The notes under the pieces are model-generated. The model was given only the letters and a program-made list of their open reading frames with translations, had not been told where the DNA came from and ran no database searches. The position numbers were made by a program, and so were the translations under genes. Below, piece after piece: positions 17,775 to 27,375 of a DNA stretch of 64,000 nt (positions are counted from its first letter, which is position 1; the number at the start of each line of letters is the position of its first letter). The DNA lies in the NCBI GenBank assembly GCA_026706935.1, contig JAPOXV010000026.1:649721-713720 (forward strand), read 5' to 3'. This stretch comes from Gammaproteobacteria bacterium (lineage in GTDB: Bacteria; Pseudomonadota; Gammaproteobacteria; Pseudomonadales; Azotimanducaceae).

Positions 17775-18923
17775 TTAAGGCGTGGCGCAGTAAGTGTGAA
17801 TGAGGTTTTCGAGAATATCTTGTGTTGGCTTGAGCCGGTCGAGGCTGATGTACTCGTCTGGCTGATGCGCTTGATTAACGGATCCTGGACCAAAAACCAC
17901 AGTTTCCATGCCTAAAGCCTGATAAAACGGCGCTTCGGTACCAAATGCAACGCCTCGAGGCGCGTGCTTCGTCGCGTTTGATAAATATCGAACGAGTTCA
18001 CCTGTCGTACTCGTTTCGAATGGCGGTATCGTGGGACAGGTTGATTCAACTTGAATCTCGGCGCCGGTTTGAGCTGAGATATCGTGGACGCGACGCTGAA
18101 TATCGTCAATTAGAAGTTGAGCATTCATCTTGGGGAGCAAGCGAATATCGAATTGCAGTTCGGCGTGGGCACAGATGCGGTTCGGGACGTCCCCGGCATG
18201 AAGACAGCCGAGATTAAGCGTTGGGTATTGCACAGCAAAGGCATCGTTTGCGTACTTCGATCTCAACTCCATACGGAATTCCATCAATCTTGAGATGACT
18301 TGATGCATCGTATCTAGTGCATTAACCCCAGCATCTGGATCAGAGGAATGACCAGCAACCCCCGTGATTGTCACTCTTAATAACGCAATGCCTTTGTGCG
18401 TATACGCAGGAACGAGGTTCGTCGGTTCACCTATGACTGCCGCATCTGCTTTCGGAAAACCCAGCGTTTCAAGCTCGCGCGCGCCAGCCATGCTGGTCTC
18501 TTCATCGGACGTGGCGGCCACACACAACGGCTTTTGGAGTTGACGATCGTCGATTGCTGCACATGCCGCGAGCACAAGCGGAAAGAACCCTTTCATATCA
18601 CATGTGCCTAGTCCATAGAACCGACCGTCTTGTTCCGTTAAACCGAAGGGGTCTACATGCCACTGCGACTCAAGGCAAGGAACGGTATCAGAGTGCCCAG
18701 CGAACACTAAACCACCTTCACCACCTCCCTTTCGTGCAAGCAGATTGGCTTTTTGTGGATTGGATTCAAGTGGCTTGACGACGACATCGAAGCCAAGATC
18801 ATCTAGCCAATTGGCCAGAAGATTTATGACCTCAATATTGCTTTGATCAATCTGTTGATCGGGGCAACTGACAGAAGGCGTGCTCACAAGCGCCCGGAAC
18901 ATGTCAGTCGTACTGGGGATCAT
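17775..18923 (-). CDS. argE: Acetylornithine deacetylase
   Basis: 382 aa M20 zinc peptidase. ArgE removes acetyl from N2-acetylornithine to give ornithine. Metal-site motifs are GHSDTVPC (near residue 77), GTCDMKGF (near 105) and the catalytic Glu in SDEET (near 138); VIGEPTNL and TGVAGHSSDPDAG mark the lid/dimerisation domain. The gene starts the argE-argA-ilvD run, 26 nt before argA. Together with argB at 33.6 kb it covers three arginine-pathway steps in the window. Confidence 0.95.
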   Translation of the reverse strand: MIPSTTDMFRALVSTPSVSCPDQQIDQSNIEVINLLANWLDDLGFDVVVKPLESNPQKANLLARKGGGEGGLVFAGHSDTVPCLESQWHVDPFGLTEQDGRFYGLGTCDMKGFFPLVLAACAAIDDRQLQKPLCVAATSDEETSMAGARELETLGFPKADAAVIGEPTNLVPAYTHKGIALLRVTITGVAGHSSDPDAGVNALDTMHQVISRLMEFRMELRSKYANDAFAVQYPTLNLGCLHAGDVPNRICAHAELQFDIRLLPKMNAQLLIDDIQRRVHDISAQTGAEIQVESTCPTIPPFETSTTGELVRYLSNATKHAPRGVAFGTEAPFYQALGMETVVFGPGSVNQAHQPDEYISLDRLKPTQDILENLIHTYCATP

Positions 18924-19086
18924 GCGACGGGACCGGACCAGTGGGCTGAATTGGGTGAATGATAGTCGGTAAAAACTCGATTTTTGGTTCGCCAGATGCG
19001 TCGAATCGCCATAACGGGTTAGACATTGAGAATCTCATCAACGTCACGGATTGCGATAATTTCGTATTAGTTAATACCTATACAAG

Positions 19087-20025
19087 ATGACGAATTTAGC
19101 GTCGAATTTCGCCGACCGAGACGGAAAAATCTGGATGGATGGGGAGCTGCGGGATTGGCGTTCTGCGCAGATTCACGTGCTTACGTCCACGCTGCACTAC
19201 GGGGTGGGTGTGTTTGAAGGTGTTCGAGCTTACGCGACCAATCGCGGACCGTGTTTTTTTCGGTTGCCAGACCATACACGACGTTTGTTCGACTCTGCAC
19301 ATATCCTGCGTATTGAGATTCCGTATAGTCAAGAAGAGCTTAACGCCGCTCAGGTCGCTGTAGTACACGCGAATGAACTAGAGGAAGGGTACGTTCGACC
19401 GATTGTCTACAGGGGCTCAGAACAGATGGGACTGCGTGCGGAAGGGCTCTCCGTTCACGTGGCGATCGCCTGTTGGCCTTGGCCAGACTACATGGATCCT
19501 GATGCCCGAGAGAAAGGCATTAGAGTACAAACATCGTCGTATACGCGCCATCATGTGAACATCAGCATGTGTAAGGCGAAAGCTACGGGTAACTACATCA
19601 ATTCGATACTTGCGCTATCCGAAGCCCAAGACGGGGGCTACGATGAAGCGTTGTTACTTGATAACGAAGGCTATGTGGCTGAAGGTAGTGGTGAGAACAT
19701 TTTTGTTGTAAAGGACAGCGAAATCCATACACCTCAACTTACGTCTTGTTTACCGGGTTTGACCCGAGATACGATCATCACATTTGCACGCGAATCTGGT
19801 TATTCAGTTATTGAACGGAATATCACACGGGACGAGATTTACATTGCCGACGAGGCCTTTTTCACAGGTACCGCTGCAGAGGTATTGCCAATCCAAGAGT
19901 TGGACAGTCGGCAGATCGCGAATGGTCGGCGAGGTCCGATCACAGAACGATTGCAGACGATGTATTTCGATCAAGTTCGAGCGAAGCGGGAAGCACACCC
20001 CGAGTGGCACACCTACATAGCCTAA
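19087..20025 (+). CDS. ilvE: Branched-chain amino acid aminotransferase
   Basis: 312 aa class IV PLP aminotransferase. It transaminates branched-chain 2-oxo acids with glutamate to give Val, Leu and Ile. The start GKIWMDGEL then LHYGVGVFEGVRAY is classical, and the PLP Lys lies in CKATGNY-type context (MCKAKATGNYINSI near residue 160). EALLLDNEGYVAEGSGENIF and FFTGTAAEVLPI complete the signature set. It is transcribed divergently from argE-argA-ilvD across a 163-nt gap, so ilvD and ilvE could share regulation. Confidence 0.95.
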   Translation: MTNLASNFADRDGKIWMDGELRDWRSAQIHVLTSTLHYGVGVFEGVRAYATNRGPCFFRLPDHTRRLFDSAHILRIEIPYSQEELNAAQVAVVHANELEEGYVRPIVYRGSEQMGLRAEGLSVHVAIACWPWPDYMDPDAREKGIRVQTSSYTRHHVNISMCKAKATGNYINSILALSEAQDGGYDEALLLDNEGYVAEGSGENIFVVKDSEIHTPQLTSCLPGLTRDTIITFARESGYSVIERNITRDEIYIADEAFFTGTAAEVLPIQELDSRQIANGRRGPITERLQTMYFDQVRAKREAHPEWHTYIA

Positions 20026-20053
20026 GTCCAATTCCCGATTTTTAAGTAGTGAA

Positions 20054-20983
20054 TCAATACTTGCGGACTGTACCGTCCTCTAGCGACTTAAAACGCCTGT
20101 GTATCCAGTAATACTGATCGGGATTTTTCTGAACTGACTCGCCGATAACCCTGTTTAGCGTTGTAGCGTCCTTAGTTTGGTCTCCAGTGGGATAGTTATC
20201 GATCGGTCGATACTGAACTATCCATTTCTGATCGTCTTCTTGGTATGAAAACTCGACGAACACCGCAGTCATGTCATAGCGCGTAGCGATGCGGGACGTT
20301 ACTTTGAGCGTAGCGGCTTTTTCCACCCCGAGGAAGGGCACAAACACGGACCGCTGGTGACCCATGTCTTGATCCGGTCCAGTCCACACAATCCTCTGAC
20401 GAGTCTTGTCGGCGAAAGCTTTTATTAGGCCGATCCGATCATCACGATCGATCACGCTCGCGAAAAGTCTCCTACGGTGTCTTAGGATCAGGTAGTTACC
20501 GACCACAGCATTCTGGCGGCGATGAACGATATCAACGGGTGCGTCTTTCCCCAGTACACATCCACAACTTTCGAGACACGTGAAGTGAGCACCGATGAGG
20601 AGGACGTTCTTGCCTTTGGCCAGAGCGGCGTCGAGTGTCTCCCGTCCACGGATTTCGCAGTTCGAAGTGACCGAACTGTAACCGCACAGGAGTATGTAAG
20701 CGGCTTCGAAATACCCTGCCATGGTTTCCTCTAGGTTGCGCATGGCAAGTGATTCACGCGCATTCGTCGTCATATCCGGAAAAACAAGCTCAAGATTGCG
20801 CCGGATAACGTTGAAACGTCGCGGACTGATTCTCTTCAGTAGGTGAGCTACTTTTCTACCCCACACGCGTGAGGTTCGAATGGAAATGGGTTGGAAGAAA
20901 AGCCAAGCGACACCAACAAATATCCACCATCCCCAAGTTCTAGGGTGGAGAGGTATTGAATCGCCTAGGGATTTCTTGGCCAC
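20054..20983 (-). CDS. LpxL/LpxM-type lipid A acyltransferase
   Basis: 309 aa. This family adds secondary acyl chains to Kdo2-lipid IVA at the inner-membrane cytoplasmic face. A single N-terminal membrane segment (WWIFVGVAWLFF, about residues 14-25) is followed by the RRFNVIRRNLELVFPDM opening, the catalytic HX4E in HFTCLESCG near residue 133, and DQDMGHQRSVFVPFLG near 205. Length is normal. Whether it acts as LpxL or LpxM cannot be decided from this sequence. It is a single gene. Confidence 0.88.
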   Translation of the reverse strand: MAKKSLGDSIPLHPRTWGWWIFVGVAWLFFQPISIRTSRVWGRKVAHLLKRISPRRFNVIRRNLELVFPDMTTNARESLAMRNLEETMAGYFEAAYILLCGYSSVTSNCEIRGRETLDAALAKGKNVLLIGAHFTCLESCGCVLGKDAPVDIVHRRQNAVVGNYLILRHRRRLFASVIDRDDRIGLIKAFADKTRQRIVWTGPDQDMGHQRSVFVPFLGVEKAATLKVTSRIATRYDMTAVFVEFSYQEDDQKWIVQYRPIDNYPTGDQTKDATTLNRVIGESVQKNPDQYYWIHRRFKSLEDGTVRKY

Positions 20984-21212
20984 GGCACGAATTGCATCAG
21001 CAATTGAGGCTACACCGAGTTACTTGCATAGCACAGTTGTGCATCCTTAAGGATTTACGCCCGGTGAGCAAATCGAATCGCGCACGTTATTACGCATATT
21101 TCTAACTCAGAGTCGTACTCGTACAAATTAGCGACACTTCATTTTAAATCGGTACATCAGGTGGTCTGTTTCATTGCATGAACGCTATTTTTCGTTGGTT
21201 TTGACCGGGTAT

Positions 21213-21710
21213 TCAGCGTGCGCCGAATTCGACCTTTGAACCGACCGATACGCCTAGTAATCGACTTAATCCTGCGTTTATCTCGACAACCGCTCGGACC
21301 GGTTTAGCGTAGCCGATAGATTCCAGTGAATGTGGTGTCGTGCGATGTTCGATGTGACGGATCGTCATGTTCGAATCCACCCACCACATGTCTAGGGGAA
21401 TGTACGTGTTCTTCATCCACATCGATGCTATCCGAGGTCGCTCATAAAGGAAAAGCATGGTTACGTTCGCGGGTAGATGCCTAATGTGCATCAATCCCTG
21501 TCTGAGATCTTCCTGTTTTGAAACAATGACGGTTTTCAAATGGATTTTCGATCCACTGGGCGTGTGAACGATCAGAGGTACTGCAGAGTATCTGTAGAGC
21601 GGTGACGCAAATTGCCCGTGCAGGAATTGTGGATGAGAACTGATGAGCAGTGTTGCGAGCCAGAGTACTTGTATACGGCTAAAAATTGGTGTATCAGCGG
21701 GTGACATCAA
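21213..21710 (-). CDS. DUF192 family exported protein
   Basis: 165 aa. Residues 10-30 are hydrophobic (IQVLWLATLLISSHP), consistent with a signal peptide. The DUF192 core follows: RQGLMHIRHLP, then MLFLYERPRIASMWMKNT, then LDMWWVDSN and the end AVVEINAGLSRLLGVSVGSKVEF. The fold is a small beta-barrel of unknown biochemical role, usually periplasmic. It stands alone in a relatively loose intergenic area (229 nt to the acyltransferase, 89 nt to the MaoC-like gene). Confidence 0.87.
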   Translation of the reverse strand: MMSPADTPIFSRIQVLWLATLLISSHPQFLHGQFASPLYRYSAVPLIVHTPSGSKIHLKTVIVSKQEDLRQGLMHIRHLPANVTMLFLYERPRIASMWMKNTYIPLDMWWVDSNMTIRHIEHRTTPHSLESIGYAKPVRAVVEINAGLSRLLGVSVGSKVEFGAR

Positions 21711-21799
21711 CTTACTTCGAGCGTTGAAGATTGCGGGTCATGGCTTGTATGGGCCAAGAGATAATTGGAATAGAGTTATCTTAGTGGCGCTATTTCATC

Positions 21800-22624
21800 A
21801 TGGCAGATCCATACATTGGTAAAACGCTTTCCAACAACCTTTTCAAGATCGACGATGGCGTACTGACAGATTACTTGAGAGGTTTGAATCTTGAAGCAGA
21901 TTCGAACGGATCCATTCCAGCAATGATTGCATCGGGGATAGATAACGGGTACTTTGCCGAAATCGCATTCCCATATCAGATTGGTCATCTCTGGATGCGT
22001 CAAGAGTGGGAACTTCGTCAACCTTTGCAGCCGAACTATGCCTATCGAGTGTCCGGCGAAATCACCGATATTTACGATAAGCGTGATCGTCAAGTAGTGA
22101 AATACCGCGTAGATCTCTCAAACGAAAGAGAAGAGCTCGTTGTCAGAACATTTCACCATCAGAGTTTCTTACGGGAACGGATTAGTGGCGAGAGTGTCGA
22201 ACTTCGTGACCCTGCGAAGAAACCCGGAGCTCGAAAGTTCATCGTTCCTGAAGGAGAACGCTTCGGAGGACTGGAGACAACGATCACGAAGGAAATGTGT
22301 GGAATCTTCTTTCATGGCGACGCTAACTACCACACGGATGATGACGCGGCTAAAGAGCTCGGTTTTGAACGAGTCGTCGTCGGTGGGCGAATGACCATGG
22401 CGTACGCCGGTACCGTACTGGAGTCTTATTTCGGTAACGCTTGGTCGACGAGTGGAAAACTGGATTTGAAATTCACTAATCCTTGTTGGTGCGACGACTT
22501 GGTGACAGTTCACGGCGTCGAATTGGCAGAACAGTCGGAGCCGAACCGTCGGCAAGCATTCCTATGGATGCAAAAACCGGACGAGAGCATCGTCTATGTC
22601 GCGGAAGCAAGCGTCGCAAGCTAG
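21800..22624 (+). CDS. MaoC-like double hot-dog protein
   Basis: 274 aa. Two hot-dog-like halves can be seen. The first, about residues 40-125, ends in strands such as YAYRVSGEITDIYDKR and EELVVRTFHHQSF. The second, about 155-274, has HTDDDAAKELGFERVVVGGRMTMAYAG, the classical MaoC position of substrate-facing D/H residues, and a strand YVAEASV at the end. MaoC proteins hydrate enoyl-CoA substrates. The catalytic Asp/His pair would be in FFHGDANYHTDDDAA, but the exact residues are uncertain. Its last 29 nt overlap the next gene. Confidence 0.75.
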   Translation: MADPYIGKTLSNNLFKIDDGVLTDYLRGLNLEADSNGSIPAMIASGIDNGYFAEIAFPYQIGHLWMRQEWELRQPLQPNYAYRVSGEITDIYDKRDRQVVKYRVDLSNEREELVVRTFHHQSFLRERISGESVELRDPAKKPGARKFIVPEGERFGGLETTITKEMCGIFFHGDANYHTDDDAAKELGFERVVVGGRMTMAYAGTVLESYFGNAWSTSGKLDLKFTNPCWCDDLVTVHGVELAEQSEPNRRQAFLWMQKPDESIVYVAEASVAS

Positions 22625-23171
22625 TTTTAAGGCACCGCTGCCACATCAGGTGAGAGTGTGGCTTTGCTGCGCCGCACTAGGGATTTTTAGTCTCCAGACC
22701 TTCGGGCAGGCACGAGCGCTTGATTCGATTCCGCACGTCGGTCAAACGCTGTTAGCGGTATCTGAAGCGGCTCTCGTAGCACCTGTTACAACGGCGTCTG
22801 GTGCGGTACTTAGCGTAGAACGTCGAGGTGACTTGATTCGATTTAGCGCGACGCACGAAGAGGTTATTTCTCGGTCTCAGTGGTATCAAACCACACGTCG
22901 AATACCGCCGGTCGTATTCGGAACTGCCGACCGGAAGTTTCACGAGCTCGACAATCGTATCTTGGTCAAACTGGTTCATCCAGAGCGACTCGAGACGATC
23001 GCTGAGGAATTGAGCGCTGTAAGAGCGAAGCATTATCCAGGTCTTGGCTATTCGGTTTTGTGGTTGCGTCGCGACCAGGATCCGATCGGGACTGTTGAGC
23101 TGTTACGGTCGGATCAACGAATCCAGAAGGCTGAAGTACAGCTCAAGCGTCCTCTGATGTTCCCTCTGTGA
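22596..23171 (+). CDS. Exported prodomain-like protein preceding a subtilase
   Basis: 191 aa. Residues 1-42 look like a long signal peptide (basic n-region, VWLCCAALGIFSLQTFGQA). The rest resembles the fervidolysin-type N-terminal prodomain of subtilases: a strand DNRILVKLVHPE, a helix RLETIAEELSAVRA, then a strand LGYSVLWLRR and RSDQRIQKAEVQLKRP, where prodomains usually read VExAEPN. It ends without a catalytic domain; its stop overlaps the GTG of the subtilisin-like gene (GTGA). I infer that it acts in trans as folding chaperone or inhibitor of that protease. The resemblance is by pattern only. Confidence 0.68.
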   Translation: MSRKQASQASFKAPLPHQVRVWLCCAALGIFSLQTFGQARALDSIPHVGQTLLAVSEAALVAPVTTASGAVLSVERRGDLIRFSATHEEVISRSQWYQTTRRIPPVVFGTADRKFHELDNRILVKLVHPERLETIAEELSAVRAKHYPGLGYSVLWLRRDQDPIGTVELLRSDQRIQKAEVQLKRPLMFPL

Positions 23172-25708
23172 ACTTCGGTTTGAATCGTTTTTTCCTAGGT
23201 TATCTCGTTGCCTTTTTCGTCGTAGTAGGTGTTCTACTACTCTTTTTAACCGGGTGTGGATCGTCAGATTCGGGTGGTAGACCGACTGTAGTCACTCCAC
23301 CTACACCGGTTACGGCGACGATTTCGACGGCGTCGACTGAATTGGTCGAAGGTAGCTTAGATGAAATCGAGATTTGGGTTGACATAACACCCCAGGTAAA
23401 TCGAAGGATTTCTGTCGGTTTGGGATTTGAAGGTGGCGCAGCCCGGAATATAGATTTCGAAATTGACGATACAGTACTCTCTTTCAATCCGAACCAGACA
23501 AGGGCGACCACACGACTACGAACACTTGACGACTGGATCGCCGAAGGTACAGAGTCGCTGACCATCCGTATTCAGGAAGGTAACTCTTCGACAACGGCAC
23601 AAACGACACCGGGTACACCGTCAAGTGTCTCCTTATCGATTGAAGATAACGCTGACGCCCCACTAACGGAAATTGAAAAACGTGGTCGTGCGGAAATCTA
23701 CGTCTCGACGGTGGCGAGCTTTACGCGTGAGATGGTGACTTTGGAGATCAGGGTTCTCAATCTTGGTGCGATTTCTGCTTCCCAAACAATCGCATCGGTA
23801 ACGACAAACCGGCTGGTTCAACCCGGTGAACTAGGTCACGTCGTTGAACAGATCTCGGATATCACCATTCCGCCTATCGATGCACGATCCATCTTCGTTG
23901 CGGAGACGAATCTGGACTTGCAGCGTTACGCACCCAACGAAACGTATTGGATCTTAGTTCGAGTTGATCCTCCACCTGAGGAAGATTCAGAGGGTCGATT
24001 TCGTAATAGAGATCTGCTTGGATTCACCCTGAACCAAAACGGTGAGATTCTTGTGCGTTGCGAACCGCCAGACCGAGCGCGACCCAATGAAAGTGAAGAT
24101 CCGTTATTCGGGCATCAATGGCCACTGAGAAACGAAGGACAGAGTGCATTCGCCGCAGCTGGAGGAACGCCGGAAGAAGATCTACGTATGAGTGATGTGC
24201 TGGCGACTGGCACGCCCACAGGCGACGGCGTCAATGTTGCGGTTGTCGATACAGGATTGGAGATCTGTCATCCAGACTTGGCTGAGAATGTCGTTGACGG
24301 TGGTTCATTCAATTTCAAAGCGAATCCTGAGAACGGTAAAGCTTGGCATAACGCTGATTTCGTCGACCCTTATTTCCCTGATTCTCGAGGCGATCACGGA
24401 ACGACTGTCGCGGGCATTATCGCGGCCGACGCGGACAACGGTCTGGGCATACGGGGCGTTGCCCCCGCTGTGAATTTATTCGGTTTCAACTTCCTAAGCG
24501 AACAGTGTTGTGAGGAAGATGCACTTGGTGGAAGCAACGCGTCGCCGAATTCTGAACAGATTGATGTGTTCAACATGAGTTACGGCACTTTCGGATCTCA
24601 GTACAACGAACCGGACAACAACATCGTTCGTTATGGCACCTCGCAGTTACGACGAGGGCTCGGTGCTATCTATGTAAAGGCGGCAGGGAATGCTTTTAGA
24701 TCGTGTTTACATTTTGAACATCAAGTACACGCATTGACGGGTTGTAGTAGTTCGCATGGCGATTCACTGAATGATCTACCTTACGCAATCGTTGTTGGCG
24801 CATTGAACGCCACCGGGGGACGGGCTTCGTATTCGAGTGCAGGTAGCAATCTTTGGGTTTCTGCACCGGCAGGCGAGTACGGTGTCTCTGATCCTGCGAC
24901 CGTCACCACGGATCAATATGGGCGGGAACGTGGCTATAGCTCAAGGAATTTTCCAGGGCTCGCAAGGAACACTTCTCTAGACCCTTTCGGCGACTATTAC
25001 AGCAATTTCAACGGGACTTCTGCAGCTGCGCCACACGTTAGTGGTGTCGTTGCTCTGTTATTGGAAGAGGAACCGAACCTTACTTGGCGAGACGTGAAGC
25101 ACATCCTAGCCAGCACGGCTCGACGACCAGGTGGATTGGTCAACCCATCAACAGATATTCGGGTCGTGATTGGTCGCGAACTAGCGACGTTTTACCGAGA
25201 TTGGATCACCAATGCGGCTGGTTTCGAATTTCACAATCATTTTGGCTTTGGCGTGGTGGATGTCGACGCGGCGATCTCGTTCCTACGCGATGGATTTATG
25301 CCCGATAGTCTTGGTGATCAGTCACTGACTGACTGGTTTACAGTTTCGAGCGACGGTCTTCAGATTCCTGATCATGATGGTGCGGGTATTGAACAGCAAC
25401 TCAATCTGGACTTACCGACGGGCACGAACATCGAGGCAATTCAGCTTCATGTTGCTGGTTCGCACGAGAATTTGGTTGATCTTAGCATCGAATTGGAATC
25501 CCCTTCAGGCACTCAGAGCGTCTTGAATCCCGTTTTTAACGAAACACTCGCGGGGCAGCAAACTCTCGATTGGCGCTTACTTAGCAACACGTTCTATGGT
25601 GAATCTCCCAGAGGCGACTGGACGCTACGAATTGTCGACGCAGCTGAAGGAGATGTTGGTACATTGAGTTCATGGGCTCTTAGAGTTTGGTACGGAACCC
25701 ATCCGTAA
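23168..25708 (+). CDS. Subtilisin-like (S8) serine protease lipoprotein with C-terminal P domain
   Basis: 846 aa. A long signal peptide ends in the lipobox LTGC (Cys30). Residues 45-165 form a Calx-beta-like domain (ATISTASTELVEGSLDEIEI, then EGTESLTIRI). A CARDB-like beta domain covers about 180-290. The S8 catalytic domain has Asp361 (AVVDTGLE), His410 (DHGTTVAG) and Ser618 (NGTSAAAPH). After a short spacer, a proprotein-convertase P domain covers about 735-846 (SHENLVDLSIELESPSGT, then WTLRIVDAAEGDVGTL). It carries no obvious prodomain of its own, which fits the separate prodomain-like gene upstream. It is probably outer-membrane anchored and outward facing. Confidence 0.9.
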   Translation: MNFGLNRFFLGYLVAFFVVVGVLLLFLTGCGSSDSGGRPTVVTPPTPVTATISTASTELVEGSLDEIEIWVDITPQVNRRISVGLGFEGGAARNIDFEIDDTVLSFNPNQTRATTRLRTLDDWIAEGTESLTIRIQEGNSSTTAQTTPGTPSSVSLSIEDNADAPLTEIEKRGRAEIYVSTVASFTREMVTLEIRVLNLGAISASQTIASVTTNRLVQPGELGHVVEQISDITIPPIDARSIFVAETNLDLQRYAPNETYWILVRVDPPPEEDSEGRFRNRDLLGFTLNQNGEILVRCEPPDRARPNESEDPLFGHQWPLRNEGQSAFAAAGGTPEEDLRMSDVLATGTPTGDGVNVAVVDTGLEICHPDLAENVVDGGSFNFKANPENGKAWHNADFVDPYFPDSRGDHGTTVAGIIAADADNGLGIRGVAPAVNLFGFNFLSEQCCEEDALGGSNASPNSEQIDVFNMSYGTFGSQYNEPDNNIVRYGTSQLRRGLGAIYVKAAGNAFRSCLHFEHQVHALTGCSSSHGDSLNDLPYAIVVGALNATGGRASYSSAGSNLWVSAPAGEYGVSDPATVTTDQYGRERGYSSRNFPGLARNTSLDPFGDYYSNFNGTSAAAPHVSGVVALLLEEEPNLTWRDVKHILASTARRPGGLVNPSTDIRVVIGRELATFYRDWITNAAGFEFHNHFGFGVVDVDAAISFLRDGFMPDSLGDQSLTDWFTVSSDGLQIPDHDGAGIEQQLNLDLPTGTNIEAIQLHVAGSHENLVDLSIELESPSGTQSVLNPVFNETLAGQQTLDWRLLSNTFYGESPRGDWTLRIVDAAEGDVGTLSSWALRVWYGTHP

Positions 25709-25733
25709 CGCGTTCGCTAGTTAGCCGCGGCTG

Positions 25734-26699
25734 CTAAATCACCCAATTTCGCGTGACGCGATGAAGGTGACGCCACGTAGAGTAGAGCGCACTACTCAAC
25801 CCGAGCGTTGCGCCGATGGCACAAACAATACCGACAAACGTCCAATCAAGACTCTGGAGATCGCGTTCAACGCCGTAACTCGCGGTTAACGTACGTAACG
25901 GTTCCTCGACAAAAATGAGCACAAGTGTCAGCAATACTGCCGCCAGAATACCGCCGAGAACGCCATACATAAACCCGCACCAAAGGAAGGGGCCACGGGT
26001 GATTCGACGGGGGCTTCCGATCACGTGAAGGATGCGAATCTCGTGAAAACGCGATTCGATCGCAATTCGTACCGCGGAAGCGGATACGAAAAGCGCAAAG
26101 AGACAGAATGTACCCGCCACGACCCACAGCAAGCGATTGAAAATGGTGTGGATCGCGCTGAAACGTACTGTGATCTGGGGATCGTAGCTAACTTGATCTA
26201 CTGTCGCCAGCTTCTGAATGAATTCTGTAAGTCGTTCAACCTCAGCGATTTGGATGTTCTCCTTAACGAAAACGGTCAGCGTGTCGGGAAGTGGATTCTC
26301 AGCTATTCCGTCTGCAATATGAGGTAAATCAGCAGCAGTTAAGAATTCCTCGAGAGCCACACTCTTTGGAATCAAGAACACCTCGGTGACGAAGTTGTGA
26401 TTCCTGATTGTCTGTGCCGTTGAATCGATTTGTGTATCTACTGCATCACGCTCAAAAAAGACATTGAAACCACGCTCCGTTGGCCACGCGAGATCTGCGT
26501 AACTCAGGTAGTCGCGAATCACCCACAAGCCGGACGGTAGAGCGATCGAAACACCGATTAACAACATGACGAAGAAGGTCATGACCACATGGACGAGCAT
26601 GTGGTGTATAGCCTCCTTGCAAAACCGAAGATGATCTCGAATCCATGCTCGTTGATTTCGTGGCGCTTTTGGCCAAGGCATTGGGCTTCGGTCGAACAC
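25734..26699 (-). CDS. ftsX: Cell division ABC transporter permease
   Basis: 321 aa. FtsX with FtsE forms a divisome ABC-type complex that activates peptidoglycan hydrolases at the septum. Four membrane segments are visible: one near residues 35-60 (MLVHVVMTFFVMLLIGVSIA) and three in the last third. A large periplasmic loop (about 70-190) separates the first from the rest. IESRFHEIRILHVIGSP near residue 215 is the conserved cytosolic motif contacting FtsE. It begins 1 nt after the ftsE stop, in the standard ftsY-ftsE-ftsX order. Confidence 0.93.
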   Translation of the reverse strand: MFDRSPMPWPKAPRNQRAWIRDHLRFCKEAIHHMLVHVVMTFFVMLLIGVSIALPSGLWVIRDYLSYADLAWPTERGFNVFFERDAVDTQIDSTAQTIRNHNFVTEVFLIPKSVALEEFLTAADLPHIADGIAENPLPDTLTVFVKENIQIAEVERLTEFIQKLATVDQVSYDPQITVRFSAIHTIFNRLLWVVAGTFCLFALFVSASAVRIAIESRFHEIRILHVIGSPRRITRGPFLWCGFMYGVLGGILAAVLLTLVLIFVEEPLRTLTASYGVERDLQSLDWTFVGIVCAIGATLGLSSALYSTWRHLHRVTRNWVI

Positions 26700-26700
26700 G

Positions 26701-27375
26701 TTACTTCAGAGTACTCGCACCGAACATGTTGGGTGCTGGTTCAAGCCGACTAATAGCGTCCGCATATCGAGTCAGTTCTTCGTCGTGGGAAACCATGATG
26801 ACGGTGACTCCTAGCGTGGTTTGGTGCTTTAGTAATTGGGTCACACTTCCTGATAGTTGACGATCCAAATTTCCGGTTGGCTCGTCGGCCACGACGATGC
26901 GAGGTCCGGTAATCAAAGCTCGTGCAATCGCGACTCTCTGTTGGTCGCCACTGGACAGGTGTAGCGGGAGGACGTCTTCGAAGCCTTGCAATCCAACGCC
27001 GCTCAGCATCTGAACGACGTATCTCTGAACCTCACTTCGCTCGGTGCCGCGCAACCACAGAGGCATCGCAACGTTTTCAAATACAGTTCGATGCGGAATC
27101 AGGTTATTCTGTTGGAAAACGGTGCCGACGTGTTGTCGATAGAGGGTGAGTTGACGTTCAGAAAGAAGACAAATATTGCACTGATTGACCCATATCTCAC
27201 CTTCTGCCGGTTGATAGAGCCCGAGCAGTAAGTTCAGCAAGGTCGTTTTACCTGATCCGGAAGGTCCAACTACAAAATGAAGCGTGCCTTCTTCGATCGA
27301 CAACGAGATGTTCTGCAACGGTGTAGTGCCGTCTGGAAAGACATGATCGACACCATTGAATTCAATGATCTTCAA
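26701..27375 (-). CDS. ftsE: Cell division ATP-binding protein
   Basis: 224 aa ABC ATPase. Walker A is GPSGSGKTTLL (near residue 38), Walker B is RIVVADEPTG (near 159). The ABC signature is LSSGDQQR rather than the common LSGGEQQR, a conservative variation. It pairs with FtsX to couple ATP hydrolysis to septal wall hydrolase activation. The start overlaps the ftsY stop by 4 nt, and ftsX follows after 1 nt, so the three are translationally linked. Confidence 0.94.
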   Translation of the reverse strand: MKIIEFNGVDHVFPDGTTPLQNISLSIEEGTLHFVVGPSGSGKTTLLNLLLGLYQPAEGEIWVNQCNICLLSERQLTLYRQHVGTVFQQNNLIPHRTVFENVAMPLWLRGTERSEVQRYVVQMLSGVGLQGFEDVLPLHLSSGDQQRVAIARALITGPRIVVADEPTGNLDRQLSGSVTQLLKHQTTLGVTVIMVSHDEELTRYADAISRLEPAPNMFGASTLK

